Assembly: GCA_963281255.1 (NCBI GenBank)
Contig: OY725494.1
Location: 2,183,934 to 2,247,933, forward strand
DNA length: 64,000 nt
Reading direction: 5' to 3'
From: Aphrocallistes beatrix
Taxonomy: Eukaryota > Porifera > Hexactinellida > Sceptrulophora > Aphrocallistidae
This document shows, in pieces, positions 56,588-64,000 of this stretch. The translations under genes and the position numbers were made by a program. The first letter of the stretch is position 1, and each line of letters starts with the position of its first letter. The notes beneath the pieces were generated by a model. It did no database searches. It was not told the origin of the DNA and saw only the letters and a program-made list of their open reading frames with translations.

Positions 56588-56808
56588 CAACTCATCACTT
56601 TGTTATGACGTCATCATTACCCATCAAAAAAGTTAAAAATTGACAAATTTGGTGATTTTTCGTGCGATATCGATTATAATAGTAGGGCAGACGTATTTAG
56701 AGATGATATCTCTCATATAATTAATCAATGTGATCCCAGGCGCCCGAAGGTCGCCTCCGGCGGACACAGTGTCCGCCAGCCGCGCACAGCAAGCAAGCGA
56801 AGCACTTG
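56588..56808 (+). mobile_element. Helitron-like 3' half
   Basis: From ACTCATCACTTTGTTATGAC to the hairpins and GAAGCACTTG|T. The 5' half is absent; the fragment abuts the RING relic. Confidence 0.7.
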
Positions 56809-56821
56809 TCGATTATAAATA

Positions 56822-57396
56822 CTTAGGGCGGTCAGAAAGTTCTAATCAGTGCTATCATATACTCTTATTGTACCTTATTGGATCGATATTGAAGCTTGAA
56901 TTTACTTCTTAACACATTCACAAGTGATACCAATTTACAGAATCAAAATCTAGAGAAAACTCTTTGTATACCACTTCCTATATATTGTGTCGCTTGAGCC
57001 ACCGTGTAAAATTATGGCCACAAATCACCCGTTCACCACTCGTCCTTCCCTAAAAAGTAGGCTCCATTATCAGATATTTGAATCTGAGAGAGTATCATTC
57101 CCATCAACTTCCTAAGATTGATTTGTATTTGAGCATTCGTATTGCTTAGTAATGCCCTTGTAATGTCGTTACTCTTGAGGGAAGGTCGGGTGGTTTGTGG
57201 CCATAATTTTACACGGTGGCTCAAGCGACACAATATATAGGAAGTGGTATACAAAGAGTTTTCTCTAGATTTTGATTTTGTAAATTGGTATCACTTGTGA
57301 ATGTGTTAAGAAGTAAATTCAAGCTTCAATATCAATCTAATAAGGTACAATAAGAGTGTATGATAACACTGATTAGAACTTTCTGACCGCCCTAAG
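56822..57396. mobile_element. Long-TIR element, TA flanked (family CTTAGGGCGG)
   Basis: 575 bp. Ends CTTAGGGCGGTCAGAAAGTT are inverted at 57377-57396, and arms of about 200 bp are highly alike (GTGATACCAATTTACA, CGACACAATATATAGGAAGTG). TA on both sides. The roughly 170-bp centre is unique, with no coding evidence. Tc1/mariner-type. Confidence 0.85.
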
Positions 57397-58988
57397 TAGC
57401 AATATTTATTGATTATAAATTTAAGCCCCGCTCTATCAATATCGTAGGGTATGTAATGAGTTTTTGCATAACTCATAGGAAACTTTTAGGGTGTCTGAAA
57501 TTTTCAACATATTGAAATATGGTTCAAAACAACATATTTAATCACTAAAATTTAGGTTCCCAAATTATCCCCGAATGCTATCTCATAGTTCCGGTTTGAT
57601 TTCAGGTGTTAGTTTCAGTTCCATTTTTGATATCGAAAATGCATTCAAATCAAATTGATACCGCGATTTTTGAACTCTACACATTTTTAACTACTGACAT
57701 CATTAATTTTGGACCAGTCGAGCATAAAATGCCAAATCTATATTGGTTGGAAGTGTTTTAGTGAGTTTAGAATTTCACAGAAACACTAAATGAGAGTCCA
57801 AAATGCCAATTTTGGCGACGTCATCATTTCTAATTAGTTGGATTAGATGAGTTGAAACTTTCACATATTCAATGACTAGTTAAGTACTTGGAATTTAGGA
57901 CAAATTCCAATGTTGAATTTTATTTAGCACAAATTCCGGATTCCATTTTAGGACAAATTCCAGTACTTAGAGTTTAGGACAAATTCCAATGTCAGTTAGG
58001 ACAAATTACGGTTTCCCGTTAAGAGCTTGTGCTTCACCAACTTTCAGGCTAATTGGTTGATTTTGGTAAAATGACTGGATGAATTGACATGGAATTCCCA
58101 ATATGGGAGTCTTTCGGGGTGCCTCTCGTATATAAAGAGTATTCAACAGTTTCAGAATTAATTAAACTAATATTATACATTGTGAAATTATTAGCTCATC
58201 CTGATAAAAAACAAAAGAGTAACACGGGCGTGAACTGATGCATGACTTGAAATCGAAAAATTTCTCAAATTATATTTAGTTATTCAACTGTATACTCTGC
58301 ATCATATTTCTAATTCTACTCGGAATTTTTAACTATTAGTACCAGGGGCGCCGAACTATACGAAATCTAAGTACGATTTCGGAGTCCTAGGGGGTGCTCT
58401 GCACTAAATTTTGTATTGCGTCATGGGCCACCTTCGAATCCAGGGAGGGCTCGACCCCCCCAACCCCTCTGGGTTCGGCCCTTATAACTAGTAATGTTAC
58501 CTAGGTTCTCGAGTATGCTGAACACGATAAAAACGTTTTTAAGGAGATCAAAAGAGGCTTAAAAATGGTCCAACTCTCTGTCAATAAACCAGTGTTGTCT
58601 TTGTTATAGCCGTAAAACATGCTCCAAAGCGTGCTTATTCAAATGATTATCTGAAATTTGGGTTGTTCCATGTTCGTTAGCTATCCAATAGTATCTAATA
58701 TTGTCCTAAAGTTACTCATACCCTTTCTATCGACTTATTAGTGCAAAACTACGTATTCTAGCATGCTAGTAATGAAGATTAAGGCTAGAAATAAACTTGA
58801 GGTTGAAGCAGATCTACGCTACTATTTATCTGCAATACAGCCCATAATTGAAATGCTCGTCAATCAGAAACAGTATCAAAAATCGCATTAAACTAACTCA
58901 AAAGAGTAGGTTTATTATTAGACTAATGTATTATGCAAATCATCAAATACTGCTTATTAAAGGTTTTGAGTAAAATTAGAATCCAGAT
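57397..58988. other. Unassigned DNA
   Basis: AT-rich. A direct repeat TTTAGGACAAATTCC recurs at about 57895-58010. I looked here for upstream KIF14 motor exons on the minus strand and saw none. Confidence 0.4.
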
Positions 58989-59192
58989 TTTATTCGAAAA
59001 GAGGAATGGCCACCCTACAGTCCCAATTTGAATCCATTGAGGGCATATTCAAAGTCTAACTCCAATGTAGACTCATTGAACAATTCGTTGTGCCGAGGAT
59101 GGGAGAGAATACCTCAAGAAACCCTCCGTGCCGCAGTTGAGGCCTTCCCTAGGAGGCTGAAGACTGTTATTGAGAAAAAAGAGGATATATAG
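58989..59192 (+). pseudogene. Tc1-like transposase C-terminal fragment
   Basis: A frame reads EEWPPYSPNLNPL, then ETLRAAVEAFPRRLKTVIEK and KEDI before TAG. This is the Tc1 C-terminus (WP.SPDLNP..; a Pro-Arg-Arg-Leu helix). The Asp of the usual SPDLNP is Asn. The segment between is short, so sequence was deleted, and the upstream catalytic domain is not present. Confidence 0.7.
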
Positions 59193-59223
59193 AATAATTA
59201 ACCTATTTATATTTAGATATATA

Positions 59224-59720
59224 CAAGCGCGCTTCGCTTGCTTGCGCTGCGCGGCTGGCGGACACTTTGTGTCTCCCGGAGACTCCCTTCGGTCGTCTGG
59301 GGTAACATTGGTTAATTATAAGGGAGATAACATCTCTAAATATGTCTGTCCTACTGTTATAATCGATATCGCACGAAAAATCACCAGAATTATCAATTTT
59401 TAAAATTTTGATGCGTAATGATGACGTAATAACAAAGTGATGAGTAATCTTTTTTGATGATAGTTGCATCATATGTGAGGTATGTTAGTATACATATTCT
59501 ATTAAATTTTCAGCCTTATATCTCCTATAATGGCTGAGTTATGCTCGAATAACTCTGTTGCTTAAATTTTAAAAATGTGACAATGACGTCATAATTCCAT
59601 GATGAGTCGACATTTTGCTCTGAGCTCAGAAATTACTGGAGCCATAGCCAAAAGACTCCCACATGCCAAAAATTAGCTTTCTATGACCAGCAGTTTCTTC
59701 AATCAATTCGTTACAGATAT
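59224..59720 (-). mobile_element. Helitron-like element, 5' terminus missing
   Basis: The hairpin end starts CAAGCGCGCTTCGCTTGC and the body is complete to TTCAATCAATTCGTTACAG. The TA tract then runs into a pogo-like element. Confidence 0.75.
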
Positions 59721-59727
59721 ATATATA

Positions 59728-59915
59728 CAGTCGACTCCGCTTAATAGGGCCACATCGGTCAGAAGACATTTTGCCCCGATTAAGCGGAGGACCCTATTAA
59801 CCGAAAATATTTTGTATTAGCTTCTATGTGTGAGAGCTATTCCGGTCCTGCCAAAAGTGGCCCGATTAAGCGGCTGACCCGATTAAACAGTGGCCCTATT
59901 AAGCGGAGTCGACTG
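59728..59915 (+). mobile_element. pogo-like element (family CTCCGCTTAATAG)
   Basis: 188 bp, TA flanked. Ends CAGTCGACTCCGCTTAATAG are perfectly inverted; CCGATTAAGCGG recurs internally. Other copies: 60493-60663 (inverted) and 62344-62743 (split). Confidence 0.85.
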
Positions 59916-59927
59916 TATATATATATA

Positions 59928-60476
59928 TCCTTACTATTAAAACTCGATTAATGTTTGTGTATATATATATATATATATATCTGTAACGAATTGATTGAAG
60001 AAACTTCCGGGCACAGAAAGCTAATTTTTGGCATGTGGGAGTCTTTTGGCTATGGCTCCAGTAAGTTCTGAGCTCAGAGCAAAATGTTGACTCATCATGG
60101 AATTATGACGTCATTGTCACATTTTTAAAAGTTAAGCAACACAGTTATTTGGGCATAACTCAGCCATTATAGGAGATAGAAGGCTGAAATTTTAATAGAA
60201 TCTGTATACTAACACGTCTCACATATGATGCAACTATTATCAAAAAATGATGACTCATCACTTTGCTATGACGTCATCATTACTCACCAAAATTTTAAAA
60301 ATTGACAAATTTGGTGTTTTTTCGAGTGATATCGATTTTAAAACTAAGATGGACATATTTAGAGATTACATCTCCCTTATATTTAACCAATGTCACCTCC
60401 AGGCGACCGAAGGGAGCCTCCGGCGGACACGAAGTGTCCGCCAGCCGCGCAGCGCAAGTAAGCGAAGCGCCGCTTG
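59928..60476 (+). mobile_element. Helitron-like element, full length
   Basis: Starts TCCTTACTATTAAAACTCGA at 59928 and ends GCGCCGCTTG|T at 60476. A TA tract lies at about 59956-59980. Close relative of the 53983 copy. Confidence 0.8.
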
Positions 60477-60492
60477 TATATATATATATATA

Positions 60493-60663
60493 CAGTCGAC
60501 TCCGCTTAATAGGGCCACTGTTTAATCGGGCCACTTTTGGCAGGACCGGAATAGCTCTCACACATAGAAGCTAATACAAAATATTTTCGGTTAATAGGGT
60601 CCTCCGCTTAATCGGGGCAAAATGTCCTCTGACCGATGTGGCCCTATTAAGCGGAGTCGACTG
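60493..60663 (-). mobile_element. pogo-like element (family CTCCGCTTAATAG)
   Basis: 171 bp, inverted copy of 59728-59915 with a short deletion. TA flanked on both sides. Confidence 0.85.
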
Positions 60664-60682
60664 TATATACAGTATATATATA

Positions 60683-61932
60683 CAGGGTGTTCAATAAGTT
60701 CGTGGAAAATAGTATTTAAAATACTAATAGAGGGTATCTTTAGCTTAGGATACTTTAATCATATATTTTTTCTAGCAACGATATTCTGATCAATATTCAG
60801 ATCTTCCTTTGTATTGTTTGAGAAAAAATGAATTTTGAGAATTTAGAGCATCGGGCAGTCATTAAATTCCTCTGTAAAAAAGGATTAACCGCTACAGAAA
60901 CGTTTAAAGAGATGAAAGAGGTCCTCAATGACAATGCACCAAGTCGATCTATGGTTGCAAAATGGCATGCTGAATTCAAACGTGGAGGACAAAGCATAAC
61001 AGATGACCCTCGATCAGGAAGACCCCAATTTTCACACCATCCAAACACGATCCACTCTATTACTGATATGATAGAGAAGGATCACTGCATATCGATAAGA
61101 AATATTGCGAATAGAGTAGATTTATCTATTGGGATTATTCACTCAATTATTCATGACCAACTTGGGCTCAAGAAATTCAAAGCAAAGTGGATACCAAAAT
61201 GTTATCTGAATATCAAATGCGGGTCAGAGTGGAGACTAGCAAGAGAATGCTTGACCTGTATATGTCCAATCCAGAAGATTTTAATGCAAGACTGGTTACA
61301 GGAGATGAAACCTGGATATACTACCATGATCCTTTAACTATTAACGAGACCGCAGAATGGAGACATGAAGACTCTCCCAAGCACAAAGTCCCTCGACTTG
61401 GTAATCCTTGTCCAAAGTCGAAATCAAAGGTGATGCTATCAATATTTTTTACTAGATTACCTCCCAAAGAATACAACTGTTACTGGAGCATATTATGCTA
61501 ATCTAATGACGAGATTACGAGATTTAATAAAGATGAATAAGCGTGGGATGCTTAAGAAAATTCCACTCCTTAAACACGATAATGCCCCACCCCACAAAAG
61601 CCATATTGCACAAGAGGCAATAAGAAATTGTGGCTTTAAACAGGCTGAACACCCAACCTACAGTCCTGATTTAGCTCCAGTGACTTTTATCTATTTCTTA
61701 TTGCTAAGCAAGCACTACGTGGAAAGAGTTTTGACGAAGATGATGCCTTGGAATCGTGTTTTGAAGACTGGCTGGACACTCAAGACAAAAAATTCTTTCA
61801 TCATGGTATAGAGAAACTTTAAAGATAGATGGCTTAAATGTATTGAACTAAAAGGAAATTATTTTGAAAATTAAAAATTAACAATTACTAGTTACATATA
61901 TGCTAAATTCCACGAACTTATTGAACACCCTG
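60683..61932 (+). mobile_element. Mariner element, full length with broken transposase
   Basis: 1250 bp flanked by TA. The terminal repeats CAGGGTGTTCAATAAGTTCG match perfectly and the next bases (TGGAA) also match. Outside the coding region no large deletion is evident. It is in the same terminal-repeat group as the 46.7-47.8 kb mariner. Confidence 0.92.
60828..61811 (+). pseudogene. Mariner transposase pseudogene
   Basis: Three consecutive frames make up the protein: 60828-61200 (HTH region, SRSMVAKWHAEFKRGG and DDPRSGRP linker), about 61187-61501 (GDETWIYYHD, first catalytic Asp) and about 61506-61811 (KHDNAPPHKS with the second Asp, and YSPDLAP). At least two frameshifts break it. At the position 34 residues after the second Asp, where mariners have the third Asp (PCDF), this copy has Thr (PVTF), so the site is dead even apart from the shifts. 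Confidence 0.88.
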
Positions 61933-62343
61933 TATATATACAAGCTCGCTTCGCTTCGCTTGCTTGCGCTGCGCGGCTGGCGGACACTTTGTGTCCGCCG
62001 GAGGCGCCCACAGGCGCCTGGGGTCACATTGATTAATTATAAGGGAGATAACATCCCTAAATACGCCTGTACTACTGTTATAATCGATATCGCACGAAAA
62101 ATCACAAATTTGTCAATTTTTTAAATTATGATTCGTATTGATGACTTCATAACAGGGTGATGAGTTATCATTTTTTGATGATAGTTGTGTCATATGTGAG
62201 ATATATTAATATACATAATCTATTAAAATCGTCTGAGCTCAGAACTTACTGGAGCCATAGCCAAAATATTCCCACATGCCAAAAATCAGCTTTCTGTGCC
62301 TAGTAGCTTCTATAATCACGTTACATATATATATATATATATA

Positions 62344-62743
62344 CAGTCGACTCAGCTTAATAGGGCCACATCGGTCAGAGGACATTTTGCCCCGATTAAG
62401 CGGAGGACCCTATTAACCGAAAATATTTTGTATTAGCTTCTATGTGTGAGAGCTATTCCGGTCCTGCCAAAAGTGGCCCGATTAAGCGGCTGACCCGATT
62501 AAACAGTGGACCTATTAAGTGGAGTCGACTGCAGGGTTTCATCCGGCTTTCCAAAGTTATACGCCTAAATGGACGTCACCATTTTTTGACACGCCTAGAC
62601 TCATTTTTATATATGTTTTGTGCCACGCGGCCAAGTAGGCGTATGCCGCGCGCCCAAAAATTATACGCCTAATTATTTTTCATGGGATGAAATACGCGCC
62701 TCTAGGCGCGCCCAGTACGCCTGGATGAAAGCCTGGTCGACTG
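62344..62743 (+). mobile_element. pogo-like element (family CTCCGCTTAATAG) split by a hAT element
   Basis: CAGTCGACTCAGCTTAATAG starts at 62344. The right terminus GTGGAGTCGACTG is cut by the hAT element at 62532-62735, after which the duplicated GTCGACTG is followed by TA. Confidence 0.85.
62532..62735. mobile_element. hAT-type short element with perfect 8-bp duplication
   Basis: 204 bp from CAGGGTTTCATCCGGC to GGATGAAAGCCTG. Identical GTCGACTG octamers lie at 62524-62531 and 62736-62743. The repeated TATACGCCTA and ACGCGCC blocks are subterminal. Confidence 0.88.
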
Positions 62744-62763
62744 TATATATATATATATATATA

Positions 62764-63265
62764 CACTCGAACCTCTCTTATCCGGACCTCCGATATCCGG
62801 GCACCTCTCTCAACCGGGCAACCCTTTCGACATTTAGTCATTATGCATTGTCCTATTTTCAAGTCAATTATTAACCACAATTCCAGCAATCATTATCATG
62901 TAATATTATTTAATGAACTTTGAAAATGAATTTGGAAGATAATTGCGACATCTAATATATTCAGGGGTAAATACTGCTTAAAATGTATTAATCAATCGCA
63001 ATGGATTAGTTTCTTTTCCTTTATAGAATATCTATTTTACAATCACCTCTCTTTTCCGGAACTCCAATTTTGATAACCTCTAAGTTCCGGGCACTAGATA
63101 TTAATTAAACTCGCCCATTATACAAATTGACAGTTTTAACACTATAAACTGCTATTCAAGTCGATTTCTGAGTTACGGGCACCTCTCTTATCCGGACCTC
63201 CGATATCCGGGAAAATTCTGGGCACCCTCCGGTCCGGCACTGCCCGGATAAGAGAGGTTCGAGTG
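62764..63265. mobile_element. pogo-like element (family CTCTCTTATCCGG)
   Basis: 502 bp, TA flanked. Ends CACTCGAACCTCTCTTATCC are inverted at the right; CTCTCTTATCCGGACCTCCG recurs at about 63182. No transposase frame. Confidence 0.85.
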
Positions 63266-63313
63266 TATATATATATATATACATTAATCGAGTTTTAATA
63301 CGAGTAGTAAGGA

Positions 63314-64000
63314 TATTTACTAGTAACATACCAAAATTCAAGACAATACAAATTATCTAGTGAAACTATTGTTATTTAAAAATGTAGCAGAACTTAAGCA
63401 CCATCCTGTATTTGTTATGAAAATAGCTTTTAACATTTATATGCAATTCGTATATTGTTTTGCACTTGGTTCTGCGTTATACATAATATCAAAATCTGTC
63501 AGTTCTTGCTACAGCCTTAGCAAGATAACTAACAGATTTAGGGACCACTTAAGGATTAAAGTTGCCCGGCAGCGCTTTAGTATATTGAAAGAAAGCAATA
63601 GCTATGGCTAAGGTTATATAATACGTTATATATAGGCTGCGGTTCGTATATAGAGTGCAGTTCGTGATACCTTAGAAAGATATAATTATCTTAGCATTCG
63701 TAACGTATTCACCTTTAGATATTAAATTTGTAATGGCGATGCGTTCAAATTTCTACAACAAACAATTTAGCGTAGGAATTTTCGATGAAATCTAGAGTGA
63801 AATAGGTTATAGATGATGTTACAATCTACATATGGTATGAATATGGAATTGTGCTAGGTTTTATAGTAGTATTCTAGTTATTTTAAAAAAATACAAATTA
63901 CAAAATGCTACGTATTCATAATGATTTAGCAGATATCAAAAAGGTTAGGTGCAAGTTTTCATATACTAGACCACCTTCACAAAAAACCTTAAGCCAATAT
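63314..64000. other. Unassigned right edge
   Basis: AT-rich sequence with an 83-codon open frame at 63360-63611 that matches no family I know. KIF14 motor exons are expected to the right of this edge on the minus strand. Confidence 0.35.

Larger units (their letters stand above)
61941..63313 (-). mobile_element. Helitron-like element whose TA tract holds three other insertions
   Basis: The hairpin end is at 61941 (CAAGCTCGCTTCGC) and the body, with a deletion near 62228, runs to about 62326. The 5' terminus ATTAATCGAGTTTTAATA..GTAAGGA lies at 63283-63313, with an extra ACGAGTA. Between them are TA tracts with a pogo-like element, a hAT element nested in it, and a second pogo-like element. 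Confidence 0.7.

Noticed and set aside
63360-63611. 83-codon frame at the right edge
   Set aside because: Hydrophobic stretch in AT-rich DNA, no known family, no supporting splice context. Not called as a gene.
53874-64000. Upstream KIF14 motor exons
   Set aside because: I read the minus strand for P-loop and DLAGSE-type codons in the non-repeat stretches and found none. The missing exons are inferred to be outside.

Overview
This is an AT-rich animal nuclear window. It is repeat-dense, with long introns, canonical GT-AG splice sites and many classes of DNA transposon. Mariner, Tc1-like, hAT, pogo-like and Helitron-like elements beside two conserved metazoan genes suggest an arthropod. A copepod-type crustacean is my guess for the lineage, and the sequence shown here does not prove it. 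I found no prokaryotic operons, CRISPR arrays, rRNA genes or convincing tRNA genes.

Two host genes are present, arranged tail to tail. On the + strand, 2458-8475 is a 2005-residue uninterrupted reading frame for the catalytic subunit of DNA polymerase zeta (REV3/REV3L, translesion synthesis). On the - strand, 53873 down to 24994 holds the 3' part of a KIF14-type kinesin-3 gene. I rebuilt it as six exons whose phases agree at every junction: end of motor domain, neck and coiled coil, FHA domain, two stalk exons and a 617-residue tail exon, for 1038 residues in all. The nucleotide-binding part of the motor domain was not found and should lie 5', beyond position 64000.

Almost everything else is mobile DNA. 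(a) The dominant family is a roughly 0.5-kb Helitron-like non-autonomous element with about 20 full or partial copies. It starts TCCTTACTATTAAAACTCG and ends in GC-rich hairpins followed by GCGCTTG|T. Two copies are joined head to tail with no spacer at 54529/54530, which fixes both ends. A (TA)n tract lies just inside the start, and TA-targeting transposons have repeatedly inserted there. (b) There are two mariner elements: one with a nearly complete but 3'-truncated transposase (46.7-47.8 kb) and one full-length but dead (60.7-61.9 kb). (c) There are many hAT elements with readable 8-bp target duplications, two of which keep transposase relics (12.8-14.2 and 31.7-33.0 kb). (d) Several families of short pogo- or Tc1-like inverted-repeat elements are flanked by TA. 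(e) Two copies of a tRNA-derived SINE are present. (f) Relics of larger transposons occur (Tc1 C-terminus, hAT, and transposase-like frames at 39.8-41.5 and 48.4-49.7 kb), with a RING-finger fragment and a Myb/SANT-associated fragment. Insertions are nested up to three deep.

The two host genes do not form a pathway together. No clear new host system emerged. The best leads are the Helitron-like family (ends, tandem junction, TA landing pad, CRE/AP-1-like motifs), a second family sharing its 5' design, and the unspliced REV3 gene.
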